Shown: in pieces, positions 46,815 through 58,747 of the stretch
How positions within the stretch are numbered: position 1 is the first letter of the stretch
How the letters are laid out: every line of letters begins with the position of its first letter
NCBI GenBank assembly: GCA_026260175.1
Contig: JAKCWW010000217.1
Location: 52,499 to 116,498, forward strand
Source of the DNA: Reticulitermes lucifugus
Taxonomy: Eukaryota; Arthropoda; Insecta; Blattodea; Rhinotermitidae
DNA: 64,000 bases
Direction: 5' to 3'
Made by a program: the position numbers and the translations under genes
The notes under the pieces: model-generated
What the model saw: only the letters and a program-made list of their open reading frames with translations
What the model was told of the DNA's origin: nothing
Database searches by the model: none

Positions 46815-48102
46815 CTAGAATTTAATGTCTACTGTTACTAAAATCTAGTACTAGCCGAAAAAAGGTAAGGAAGTCATGTATTTACAGTTTTGACTTGGCA
46901 AAACTAGTATTTACAGAAATAAGTCAGTTAAAACTGTTACGCAAGCTCAGACCTGCACAATTGTAACGTAGTCTGTTCTTGAGTTGTTGACATACTTGTC
47001 TCATTTTACTGTTTGCGGTCGACCAGAGCGCGTGTCTCGGTATTAATTATGCACAGTGTTTAGTACGCATTTTTCAATCTTTGTACGACATGAGTGACAA
47101 ACCGCAATGTGAGACGGATCGGGGGAGAAGGTGGAAAGTGTGTTTCATGGAGAAATTACTTGATTCAGAGAAACATAAACAGAGTCACTACAATGTAATG
47201 ACAAGAGATGCTTACAATCAGCTTTTGGCGGAGGTTGAAGAAGCAAAATCCGCCGTGAAGAAGACATCTTTGCAATACCGACGATTGAAAAGATTTTATG
47301 TTCTCGAAATTGGTGAAATGAAAACATTGGTCTCAAGAGGTGAAACCGTGAAGTCCTATTTACCAGTCGAAATCTACGATGTTATCGAAGCTGCTTATTT
47401 AGGTGTAGGACATGGAGGTCGAGACAGACTGAACATGGAAACTGCAAGGAAATATGTCAATGTAACAACTGAAATGTTAAATACTTTCTTATCGATGTGC
47501 GAAACCTGCCAACAGAAAAAAACTAAGAAAAAGAAAGGCTTGGTTAGCAAACCCATTCTTCATTCAGAATTGAACAGCCGCTGCCAGATCGACCTCATTG
47601 ACATGCAATCTCAGTCTGACCACGAGGTCAAATTCATTATGGTTTATTAGGACCATTTGACTAAGTTTGTTTTACTGCTAGCACTGCAAAGCAAGAGGGG
47701 TGAAGAGATTGCCTACAAGTTGACTGATATCTTTCTGACATTTGGTGCCCCGTGTATTTTACATTCAGATAATGGCAGAGAGTGTGTCAACTCTGTCATA
47801 GCCAAGCTAACTACATTATGGCCCGAGTTAAAGATCGTTCACGGGAAACCAAGGCATAGTCAAAGCCAGGGTTCAGTAGAACGAGCCAGCCACGACAACG
47901 GAAATATGCTGGCTTCATGGATGAGAGACAACCACTTCACAAATTTGTCGAACGGTCTCCGCTATGTGCAATTTACGACAAACAGATCCCTTCATTCAGT
48001 GATTAAGCAATCGCCGTACGAAGCGATGTTCGGTATTGAGCCCAGAGTTGGACTCACAACATCTGCGCTTCCATCTGCAGTTATAAAAAACATCCACGAT
48101 GA

Positions 48103-48218
48103 NNNNNNNNNNNNNNNNNNNNNNNNNNNNNNNNNNNNNNNNNNNNNNNNNNNNNNNNNNNNNNNNNNNNNNNNNNNNNNNNNNNNNNNNNNNNNNNNNN
48201 NNNNNNNNNNNNNNNNNN
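48103..48218. other. Assembly gap (116 N) inside the transposase gene
   Basis: The reading frame before the gap and the frame after it are not in register over 116 bases. Either the gap size is nominal or a frameshift lies within. Confidence 0.99.
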
Positions 48219-48407
48219 AATGAAATTGATTTCCGATGCAACACATCCTCCGGTTGATGTTGGAGGTAATGTCATTATACCGATTCGGGATGTGGACAGA
48301 GCAAAGGCAGACCTTCGAAACATCGTAGGATTCGTGCTTGATAAAAATGAAGACGGTCTGTACAAGATTGGGACGAAGGATGGAGTGGCGGATAAGCTAT
48401 ATTGCAG

Positions 48408-48498
48408 GTAGGTTCATTGAATTTTGAAGTTGAAATTAAATTTCAAACTGAATGCCAAACGGATGGAACAGCACTTAAATAATTTTTATTTTTTTCAG
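48408..48498 (+). other. Intron of the transposase gene (91 bp)
   Basis: The donor CAG|GTAGGT and acceptor TTTTTTTCAG|AT flank an AT-rich stretch. Removing it keeps one frame from ...DKLYC through Arg to SKSDVSPQ. A polypyrimidine tract precedes the acceptor. The size is typical of short insect introns. Confidence 0.75.
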
Positions 48499-48748
48499 AT
48501 CTAAATCCGACGTTTCTCCTCAAGTGTTCTTGACCCGGGAACAGGTGCCAGATCACGAATTTTCTCTGAGGTCTGCAACGAGGAAAGCAGTAATAGGGAC
48601 AGGACAAGGGTTTGTCCGCTGTACAAGCACGAAGAATTGTACTTCAAAGCGATGCTCGTGCAGGAAAAAGGGAAATCTTTGCAACTCTAAATGCCATGGC
48701 GGCCTGCCTTGTAGCAATAAGTGAAAACAGGTGTACTGTGCTTTGAAT

Positions 48749-48754
48749 AATAAA
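48749..48754 (+). terminator. Polyadenylation signal AATAAA
   Basis: AATAAA lies 24 bases after the transposase stop codon and inside element B. It is the expected hexamer for eukaryotic cleavage and polyadenylation, though common by chance in AT-rich DNA. Confidence 0.5.
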
Positions 48755-48935
48755 CTTTGTTTCGCAAATTACGTTTATTATTATTATTTTTCTTACAGAA
48801 ACTAATTTTACCTAATATCTTGTTTTAACGGTCAGTGATTTAAGTCAAAACTGTTTTCAACCAGTTAGTACGGGTATTAACTAAAGGAATTTTTGTGCAC
48901 ACTAATATTGTCGACTGAATTTTGTTTATTGTGGA

Positions 48936-49033
48936 AGTAACTAGTTAAAACAAGTATTTACGAAAGGGCTTTGTTGGAAGTAGTTTTACCTAGTACGATC
49001 GGGTATTAACGGATTTCGGGATCCAACTGTAAC

Positions 49034-49034
<1 letters not shown>
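48936..49034 (-). repeat. Right terminal inverted repeat of element B
   Basis: GTAACTAGTTAAAACAAG through TTACCTAGTACGATCGGG to GATCCAACTGTAACA, the inverted counterpart of 46714-46814. Confidence 0.85.
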
Positions 49035-49066
<32 letters not shown>

Positions 49067-49067
49067 A
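49035..49067. repeat. TA microsatellite
   Basis: About 14 TA units with one TGTA, flanking element B on its right. Together with 44033-44088 it suggests the original insertion site was a TA repeat. Confidence 0.9.
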
Positions 49068-52000
49068 CGGGATGTAGACTATATAAGAAGAAGGATGTAT
49101 TTTGGAGATGTACCAAAAGGTACAAATGTGTCACTTAATCCTTCGAAACATGAGATGGAAACATTGGAAGAGTAGGACGAATGGTAAATTCACGCGAGAA
49201 GTGAAAGGCTTTTACTGCGAGGTTGTGGGCTGGGGGGGGTGTTGAGAAAGAGCTTTGCTTGGTTAGAAGGTTCCCAGTCTTCGCCCGCTCATCATTCGGA
49301 CAGGTATATTATGAAAATAAAGGTGTTAGAATGTTGTGAAGGGCTGGCTTCAGATAGGTGGCACGGAAATTTTGATTGATTGGTTAATAATTTGACTTAT
49401 TGGTTAATAACAAAATGCATAATTCGGAACCGAAGACTGAAGACCAAAGTCTAAAGAAGAATAACGAACAGAAGCAGGCGAAATAGTCACAGATACTACG
49501 TTGATTATTACAGCGTAAAAAATAGAAAATTTACTGCTCTGAACATTCCCAGCCTGTGCCTGCTTGTACTTCTGGTAACGTAAGCTGGAGGCAAGGTAGA
49601 GCTTTGGGAGGAGAAAGGAAGGTGATGGGGAGTGGACTGTTGAAGTGTGCAGCAGAGGGAAGATACTGAATATTTGGGCTTAATTCTAAGTATGTTTGGC
49701 GGGCTGCACTGTTACGAAATTTTGATCATGTTCGGTCTCAATACTAAAATTAATCTGCATTTTATACAAAGATTCACCTCGTACCCAACGGAGAAAAAAT
49801 TATGCTTGTAGAAAGACCAACAGTGAATGCAGTATAGGAAATAATGATTATTCATTGTAGTTACACAGTGGATGGGCAAGAGGCAAAGATTTTAATGTTA
49901 AACCTCCTGGTACATATAATAGTCACTGAACTCCGAAGTGCTGCTGATAATTGTGGACAGGGTATCGTAATCTATTTCAAAGCAGCCTCAAACCTACTAA
50001 GTGCACAGAACATTAGATGTTTCGTCCCTTCTTTACACTAAGAAGTTTTGATAGTTATGTGGTATACCAAAAATTAACTTGGAGACGCAGAATATTTTAC
50101 AACAAATAACAGACTAAATAAACGAGCATTTAAAAAACAATTAAAAATTTTAACATAAGAAGAAAGTTCCATACATACAGATATAATTAGTCAAAGTCCT
50201 TACGCCGAACTGTAGACTGTAGATTTGTAAAATAAATTTCTGTGATAGGCAGTGTTGTCCGACAGATGGAGTGGATGAACATTCGAACTGACGACCTGAT
50301 GGCTGTCACAAACAGGTGTCACTTCATGATAGTATATGATTATGACTATGATTATGAGAACTATCTCGTACAATGTTACATCTCAAAGTTGTTAAGAAAA
50401 TCAAAGATCCTTTAATACAGTGATAACTGTATGTTCCTCTTGCTTGAACGCCACAAATCTCTGTAAGTAATTCCAAGAATGCATTTTTGTGTTTCGTATA
50501 GGTTAATTCCTATAATAAACAGTCTTTACTTGAGAGTTAACACTGTATTCTCTGTAAAGTAGAAACTTTCTTGCTCCCTCTTTAAGGCAGTGCATTATGA
50601 AAAACTGAGAGCTTTTGCGTCTACAGTGTACAATAAAATTAGAACATTAGGTAATAACATTTGTGTACGTCAAATATTAATTTATGCACAACCCGCTTTA
50701 TTTATGAAGACTGTAATGTGGAAAATGGGGCGAGAAGTACGACATTTGAACATCGTTCTCATATTTTGATGTAAAGCGTTCTACGTGTAACATTTAGAAA
50801 TTAACGAATATTTCATAGTCGCAATAACGCATAAACACAAAATACCTGGGCGAGTTACGGAATTGATTTAATATTTGACCAAAATATCGTTCGGAAAAGC
50901 TGGAAGGAAAATACTACTTTCCTTACCTCAGTATAAATGAAGGATAATATTGGCATGAATCGTAAGGAAATAACGTGTGTGTGTGCATGTTTCGTTTTGA
51001 AATTTATGTTTTCTCCGTTTTACACCTTAATCATAAAATTTCTGGAACTACAGGCCATACATATTTGATTTTAATATTATATATATATATATTATACTTT
51101 TTCATACATATGTGCGTTAGTGTTGCATTGGCTGGTATGAAAAATCATTCAGTATGAGTTAATAAATATATATATATATATGCATATATGTGTGTTATAT
51201 ATAGGCTTTCACACAGTTACGTGAGCAGATACAAGATACGATTTATTGTTTCAACACAATATAAAGACATACGAACGTGAAAATTATCAGTGCCCATTCT
51301 ACAATTTCTGCTCTATAATATATCCTATCAAGCCACTCTCTTATTCTTGTTTACAAAGACATTTTCACTTCGAAATTACGTTGGCTTGGCAATGAAAATG
51401 GTCTTTCCTGCCGTATATAACCAACGTTACAAGCGATATTTACAAAAGCTGTCAGTTTATATGCCAGCAAGGTCTTGTTAACTAACCTACTGTTCCAGTG
51501 CTCCCTGAAATCCCGCCGTAATGAAGTTGGTGCTTCCAGGCTGTTATATAGTGTGTTACCGTGGCTGTTACGATTTCCAGGCTGTGTAGTTTCTATTAAT
51601 TACAGTATGAGAATGTGAACTCCATTACAGCAATAACACTTTTCTACAGCAGTAAATTTCAGATACACAAAGAAGTATATATACCTATACTATGTATCAA
51701 ACAGACTCCTTACATTAAATTGAGGAGATCAGTTAATTCAGCTGGATCCCGCTAAATTGGCCTGTGGTAAGCAACTTACATATAAAACGTCAAGAGTGTT
51801 TGAAGTGTGCCGATTTATTATGAAAGTTTTTATTTTAATTATGCTATCCCTTAAACCAGGGGCGTCAAAGATTTTCAAAAATGGACCACATTGCGGCAGT
51901 CGGCTACAAAATGATAGCGGCAGGTATGTGGTTACCCCAAATGGCCTACTTGTTCATGTGGCTGGGTCATGATATAATACATTTCCTTGCTAAAATCTCA

Positions 52001-54759
52001 GGTGGACCGCACTCTGAAGTAAGGAGAGCTGCATGTTCGATACCACAACCATAAACCAACCCACCTGACTACAGGCATGGAGCAAAATTGTCCGTAGGCA
52101 ACTAAGCTTCATATGATAACATTTCCCTCTTTGCAGGCAACTTCAAGGTTTATGTACCCATTTATAAAAATCTACCGCTGGTCTTTATCGTGAGTCAGAG
52201 GAATCCATCCACACTTTTACATTCTGTTAACCGAAGATCAACATTTCTAGTACCTTCCTATCTGCTCCTAGTTGCCTATCCCCCCCCCCTCCCGGCCGTA
52301 TTTCTTTTCGTCTTCCGACTAAAATTCGTTACGAATTTCCCATATTTCGCATACGTCTTGCATGTTCAGCTCATCTTTTTCTTTTTGATTTAATTCCCAT
52401 AAAAATATTTGGCCAACTTCGTAACTTATTAAGTGCATAGTGCGGTTCTGTTCGGTTGTCTATTATATCCTGTCCCTTAAATAAAATTTTTCACCCTTAG
52501 CAGCCCGTTTTCAAACATCCTCAAAATCATATAACCCTGTAGGATTCTAACGATGGTATACCACATTTGGATTCATTCAGTACTTGGACTTGTCCATCAC
52601 CCCATCTTTAAAGTAAGAAATTGAAGCACCGAGTTCCGTGGACAGGATCATTTGCCATCCGCAGGCTAAAGAAAAGGGGGAGGTCTACACACTTGGGTCC
52701 GATAAGCAAAGCTATTCTGAACATTTCAGAAAACCATGTCACTTCAGTTAGCATTACAATTTTGCCTACAGTCTAGTTAAATAAACGAGAGGTAACAATA
52801 AATGGTATACAAATTTGTCATTAGCTACATTCTCTTGTAACCAACAGCGGCGAAAATAAAACTTCCGATAAATATCACACTACTGGCTGAGTCGTCACCG
52901 ACTCCTTACTGCCCTTTAAATTGTTACAAACAAACTTTCAGGGTACGTACTTGCCTTATGAGGTGGATGTTTTTGTTTATGGTCTACAGCAGCAACTTAT
53001 TCAGTCTTAAAAACAATAACTTAAGCGATAATTTTCAAATTTAATACGATGGCTAATCCCGAGTGCATCCAAAATATTTAAATCCTAGCAACCTACACAC
53101 GGTCTCATAAACTGAATTTTTACTACGGTGCATGAAAACGTATTTGCTTATGATGTAAACGTCGTGACAAGGGGACATTTTGTCAAATTAAACATGGTTC
53201 GCTTTACTGCAGTTAGAAATCCATTCTGCCTTTTCTTCCAACGATTGCGTACGGAAATTGTCAGTACAAGGAAATGCTTTTATTTAGAAAACCACAAACC
53301 TATTTAAACAACTATGGAGAATTTACAGTGACCTTAAAGCTATTTTGCGTATGTACATGTCTGGAAAGTTTCCTTAAATCAACAATCCATTCTCGCAACA
53401 TTATGCAAAGTTTCTCCGATTGCTTTTATTTTAAATTACTTTCATAAAGCTGTATTAAGGAGGCGGTATGGGGAATGAGATTCTAACAGTAACATGCACT
53501 ACGTACTCGCTCCTGCGACCCCATTCCCTGCGCTCTAAGGCGCCCTAGGTGTTTGCGAATCAATATCGAAGCGAGAGGAATTGTTTAGGTAATTTGCTTT
53601 TCGAATAAAATCAGGACAGGCATGTTGTTACTCCAAGAGGTTACCCTCTCTCCTATCGAATGTTTTATACGTACAGGAAATGGATTCCTGAACGACCCAA
53701 ATAAAATGTATGCCTTTGGGTTCAGAAAAATTTCGTTTGTGCTTGTAAGGATATGGGAAACTTCTGATCGTCGGAAAAACAATTTTCGTTGATTAACCTG
53801 TGTCTCCTTTATATGAGAAATTAAATTTATAGTCACTTTGCACTATGTGTGAGAAGATCCTGTTAGGAGGTTTCACCCTCAAATATTATTGGATGTTGAT
53901 AGGTAAGCAGGTTTAGAATAATGACTTCGAGGGTTTCTGAACCTTTCATAAAATATTCGTCGTATTTCGATACTGCAGAGTATCTCCAAATATCCGATAA
54001 ATTACGGGAGAGAATTAAGCGTGATGGAACTTTATTGAAGCCAAGTATTTCACTGATGAAATATTCTTTCAAGCATTCTTCGTCAGGATCAAACATCAGT
54101 AACCACAATCTGCGGTAACTTATAATAGTTCCACATATCTTATAAGCCATCTTCAAGGGTTAAACAAATTATGGGGAAAATTTATGGCAGGTGATCCTAC
54201 GTTTTAGAACCATCTAATTCAAAGGAATGACTCTTGAAATACAGTCAAAAACATTATTCGTCAGTCACTCCTCGTAGTAAAAATTGGTATAGATTGTTTA
54301 CATGCTGGAATTTGTCCAGCTTAAAATGCCTTTTCTAGACTAACTACAAGGAGCAGATCTTTCTCGAGTGGCTGATTATCGCTCATGTGGCGTAAACCTT
54401 TCCGAATTTTACGAAATCCGATGGCTCATTTTCGCTCCCACAGGAGCCTGCCATTGACCCCATATTAAGACACTTTAATCCCTGCCAGAGCGTAACAGAC
54501 TTTATTCCTAACATTAATTTAAATATTATCTTCCCACCTTCGCCTAGATTACCCAAGTGGTCTCTTATCTTCAGGTTTTCGTGATTATAATCTCTATTTC
54601 TTTTCTTAAAATTCCCAATTTTATTTCCGTCACATTCCCGTCTGACAATACAAATTACGAAGTTCCTCACACATGCCGCATTTTACGTCCTTCTGTTACT
54701 TTTGTCTCTTAAATACAAATGTGAGGCTTTGACCCTATTCTAAGAAAGCCCATCATGTT
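49068..54759. other. Long intergenic stretch with no supported gene
   Basis: AT-rich. Frames up to 97 codons (53863-54156, minus) overlap an opposite frame and show no domain. TA repeats lie near 51077-51096 and 51165-51190. A short C-run occurs at 52269-52279. No SINE head or LINE motif recognised. Confidence 0.35.
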
Positions 54760-54960
54760 ATGAACAATACTGTCCTGTTGGATGTAACGCTGTGTAGTCT
54801 TGTTGTGGAGGTTTTGCCTGCGTTTTGGAGGACCGTGCTGCCTCCGTTTTCAGGGCGTTATATCACAGAAGACTGCAATACTGATAGTCAGCGCCGTAGG
54901 AACCTCGAATTTCGTACTCGCAGTTTATGTTCTGCGGTCTTGTACGGCGGAACTGATTAA
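54760..54960 (+). mobile_element. Fragment of an abundant insect repeat with a conserved short reading frame
   Basis: An open frame contains LDVTLCSLVVEVLPAF, then LPPFSGRYITEDCNTDSQRR and RNLEFRTRS. I recognise the DVTPCSLV ... HRRENLKF pattern as a motif seen again and again in predicted proteins of cockroaches, termites and aphids. It belongs to dispersed repeats, not to a host gene. The element type is unknown to me. This is recognition from memory and was not searched. Confidence 0.5.
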
Positions 54961-56860
54961 CTCGTGAGTCTAGATTCACAAATGAACGAATATTCAGTTC
55001 TACCAACATATTTTAAAGACGATGTGCTACCATATTAAATGCGCCTTTGTTTGAATCTCAAGGCCTAAGAATTCTGTTTTAATTAAAGGGAACTGCCATC
55101 ATAATAAGCAGTTAACAATCTACTGTAATTAGTGGACTTGCAACATTGTTCCCATATCCACCTAATGACTTCCATTGTCCCATTCATTGTATTCATGTTA
55201 AGTGGGTTGCGAAATGTTAGTACTCTTGATGAGGTAGGCTAAATGATTGTGGCAATTTCTAGGTTACTTTAGCACGCACTTTAGTATTTATATGTTATAG
55301 GCTACAGCATTGACTGAGAATGGGATTACTACATCAATCATACACAGATCAGATTTTGAAATGAGGTGGTATTATTGGGGAATTCGCAGAGAGAATGCGG
55401 ATGACTACGAAAAGTTCGGTTAGCGTGTCAGGTGATTCTCAGAATCTGTCCAACGGTAGATATTTTTATTGGTACTTTTAGTCTTTTAAGGTCACACTGT
55501 ATTACTGGTGAGGAAGTTTCGTATTTATTCTCGCATGCTGGGTCGATTCTGTAACTAATTTAAATGATAATACCGATCTTCTAGTTGGTCAGCAGATTTT
55601 CACATAGCGTGATATTATGCATCAAAAGTGAGGCCACCTTCAGGCTGCTTTGCATAATACACACTTTAGAAACTTTACTTGAAGCATTTTTTTTTTGCCA
55701 TTTCATTGCGAGAGAGGTCCCTCTACGGTCGTAATTGAGATCGGCAAGACGGGCAGGAATTGTGTTCACGTTTCCCTATCTCCTTTCTTCATGAGCGCTA
55801 TGCTTTTGGCGCCCCCACAACCGCATTGCTGACGACGGAAGTAATTTAGTTGACTGGCAACAGGGAGACAGCTGTCGCAAGAGATAGGTTTTAGACCAAA
55901 CTTCTGAAGGAATTACAGACAGGAAGAGATGAGACAGTGCTCAGTCTAAAGGATTGGTACTGTTTGTAAGTGCAGATTTAAGTTTCTGTATGCCTCTCCT
56001 CGTAGCTATTTAGAATGCAGCGGAGCATATCAGACACTAAAATTTCGATTTGTCTGATCCCACAAGTGTTTTAAAAATGGGAGACAAACTCTTCTTGATG
56101 GCATGTCTAAAAACAGCAAGACAAACGGTTAGCTTGATTAGGTTCTATGCACGTGTTTAGACCACAATCGTCGTGTACCTCGCAACTTTGAACCAATACA
56201 ACTGGAAAACAGTGGCAAACAATAGACCTGTAACAAGTAGCCACTGCTCGCGCAAATACGTCAGTACAGAAGCTACGAACAGTCATATTTGACCGCAAAC
56301 TACATAAAGTAACCGACATTTTCTAACTTATTGCACCCGCAAATATAAGGTCCATCTCACTGTTGAAATACTACAATAAAATGAACCTCTTTAGGTATCA
56401 TTTACGCATGATATCTTAAATAATTTATAAATTCAATAAATAATTATGGATTACGAGGTTACAAGAAGAAGTGTTCTATTATAATATTTCCATCTTATGT
56501 TGTTATTAGACTCACCTGAATTGCGTTTCGCTAAGAGACCTAGTGTATAGAACAACTCTCTCCTTCTGAAATTTTTTTCTAAAGTTTTACACAAGAACGT
56601 TTTTTTTAGAACTGAGAGCCAAGATTTTTAACCTGATATATTTTACACTATTGATAAAAAGGCTAAGAAAAAATGCGGTTTATAATTAAGATTGTGTTCA
56701 AAAGGTAAGTAATGTGGTGCTATCAGAAGACGTGATGTCCAAACGTGTGGCTGATTCTTCTTTCAGACGTTGTTCAAGTATGATTTCAACATAAATGAGC
56801 GGTATTTTAGACATAGACGATGTTTGCGGGTCATGTTGCACGCATAATACAGAGAAATGA
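54961..56860. other. Intergenic, no supported feature
   Basis: Nothing recognised. A short A/T homopolymer at 55687-55696. Confidence 0.35.
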
Positions 56861-56869
56861 GTGCGTGGA

Positions 56870-57115
56870 GGATTATGGTGAGGAAATATGAAAGGTTAGA
56901 CAACTTGGAAGGCCTAGGAGTAGATGGTAGAATAATATTAAAATAGAACATAAATAAATATGATAAAACGTTGTGTACAGGATTAATCTCTCTGAGGATA
57001 GGGACCAGTGGAAGGCTTTGTGAACACAGTAAGAAACTTTCAGATTCGCTTATTTCGAGTAATTTATTGTCTGGCTGAGCAACTATTAGCTTCTCAACAA
57101 GAAATCCGCTACATA
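56870..57115 (+). mobile_element. LINE C-terminal and 3' UTR remnant
   Basis: Translated from about 56911, one frame reads GRPRSRW, then stop, then NNIKIE and, after further stops, VYRINLSEDRDQWKAL. The order Gly-Arg-Pro-Arg-x-Arg-Trp, Asn-Asn-Ile-Lys, and Asp-Arg-Asp-Gln-Trp-Lys-Ala-Leu is the familiar end of many insect non-LTR retrotransposon proteins. The following GGCTGAGCAACTATTAGCTT recurs at about 16664 and is probably the element's 3' untranslated region. Several stops make it a fossil. Confidence 0.6.
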
Positions 57116-58685
57116 AATTTGGCTGGTCGTTTGGAAGAAACACAAATAAAATATACCAAAGTTGACAGTACTCACTTCTCATAAAAATGTTACGATACTT
57201 TTCGGATTCTCTTACATGAATCAATGTGATAGGCGTTTGGATTGGCCTGTCTACAAATTATGGCAAAGACAAATCTGCTATTCGACTTGGAATCCAACAC
57301 CCCTCGTCCATCCCGCAGCTAGCTATGAACTGATCTTTTCCGGCTCACAGAATATTGACTATATGTTACCCCTAGCGTGTAGTTTTATGTTATGCTGCAA
57401 AGCGATGTTAGTCATTTTTTACCGATCTTTTATGAACGAGCCACGCCACGGAGCAGTTAGAAATCATTTGTAACAGAGAACAGTATTTCATTTCACAGCC
57501 TCAACTTCGACATCCACCTCCTATCACATTATGTCTTTCATCATAAACTGAGAAAGAAAATTGTTTTTGAGAGCAGATAAATAACTTAATTGTTCTGTAA
57601 GTGGGCAAATGTAGTCTCAATTAAATCTCTGGTAAGAGAACCTGTCAACTTTCCCAATATCACTATATTTTCTTGTGGCATTACACTGTGTTATTCATAC
57701 ATGTAAATGAATACAATGCTTAAAGCCTGTTTACGCAGCTATTATGTTTACGTTTTCAATATCAGATTATTTCTGATAACTGATATATGACCTGACTACA
57801 TGTTTCTGCTAGCAAACAGCCATTTTTGGAATCAAATCAGAAGCTTTCCATTTTAAATCGAAGTACCTTTAACATAACCTATTACAATATTAACTTATGT
57901 TTTATAGATTCTTCGTGCTGCAGTATATCAAAAGGAAACTTTGTCAAATTTTTGTAGTCACATAGAGACAGAAACCAACACGAACACATGCCACAGGACT
58001 AACCAAACTAGCACACACGGAATACAATTCTTTTTCAGGTAGTACATAAACCTGCCACTTCTATGCTGAACAGAACAGGCTCAAAACACTGTGTTTTACT
58101 GACTTTTAAAAAATTTTTATTTTTATTTCCCCAGAGCTTCTGAAATTTCTATACTTGTTTTTACTTTTTTATGTTGTATTATCTTAATATCCAATAATTC
58201 ACGTAATTAAACTAGGGAGAAGACACTTTGTCGAATTAAGCAACTGAAGATATTTGACAAAAGTATAATTGTAGCATACTGGATCACAAATAAACTAGAA
58301 ATTACACGTTAGTATTTTAATGCGTTACTTTCAAGGTACTTAGATTTAAGATAGAAAGTATCTGGAGTACACTTGAAAATAGCTGTTTACTAGCAGAAAT
58401 ATATAGTTACGTTCTATATCAGTTCAATAATAATATGATACTGAACATGTCAATATAATAGCTGTATGAATGGGATTTCAGTATGGTTGTAATTATTTGT
58501 AAATATTGCCAATATGAAACATTTAAATATAGAAATAATAATAATGACATGGCTGATTAAAAAATTAAATGTGGAAATAATTCTGAATAATTCGAGTAAA
58601 TAAGCATTGCGTATTCTCAAACTATTTGTTAAAAATTATTGTATAACTATTAAACGTACATGATTAGGCAAGATTGAAACGTGTA
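57116..58685. other. Intergenic, no supported feature
   Basis: A 103-codon frame at 57162-57473 has no recognisable domain. Otherwise AT-rich filler. Confidence 0.35.
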
Positions 58686-58689
58686 GTGT

Positions 58690-58747
58690 ATAGCATCATG
58701 GGAATTTAGCAAGGCAAGGTCCAGTTCGAATCCTGGACTTGTCACCG
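58690..58747 (+). mobile_element. tRNA-like 3' half (SINE or tRNA remnant)
   Basis: GTCCAGTTCGAATCCTGGAC forms a perfect T arm: a six-base-pair stem around the B box TTCGAAT. It is followed by TTGTCACC like an acceptor 3' strand. The upstream 35 bases do not supply a D arm or a pairing acceptor strand, so an intact tRNA gene is not supported. Confidence 0.45.

Larger units (their letters stand above)
47090..48724 (+). pseudogene. Integrase-like DDE transposase of element B (KRAB-A-2-like family), disrupted
   Basis: The start is taken as ATG at 47090 (MSDKPQ), inside the left terminal repeat by about 275 bases. The N-terminal 90 residues are charged and partly coiled. An H2C2-type zinc finger follows (GHGGRDRL ... 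CETC, about residues 109-144), where the expected first His appears as Tyr. The catalytic core has Asp168 (IDLID), Asp227 (HSDNGRE) and Glu264 (GSVERAS), with 36 residues between the last two. A TAG at 47648-47650 interrupts the core just after the first Asp block. The gap 48103-48218 hides the end of the core, and the frame differs across it, so the gap length may be wrong. After the gap a tail domain runs to a GT-AG intron (48408-48498). Exon 2 encodes a Cys-rich C-terminus (C-S-C-R-K-K ... C-H-G-G), ending at TGA 48724. Arthropod homologues are usually labelled 'KRAB-A domain-containing protein 2-like' (from memory). It would cut and join transposon ends in the nucleus. As assembled it is not functional. 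Confidence 0.8.
46714..49034 (+). mobile_element. Element B: Ginger-like DNA transposon, complete ends
   Basis: The termini are TGTTACAGTTGG... and ...CCAACTGTAACA. The terminal inverted repeats are about 100 bp (46714-46814 and 48936-49034) and differ at only a few positions. TATA (46710-46713 and 49035-49038) flanks both sides and fits a 4 bp duplication, though the right flank is a TA microsatellite. Inside is a two-exon integrase-like gene. Ginger elements are DNA transposons that use a retroviral-type integrase, have TGT-starting ends and make 4 bp duplications (established). Assignment to that group rests on these traits, not on a database search. Confidence 0.75.

Noticed and set aside
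58690-58747. Functional tRNA gene
   Set aside because: Only the T arm and a possible 3' acceptor strand are present. No D arm, anticodon arm or pairing 5' acceptor strand.
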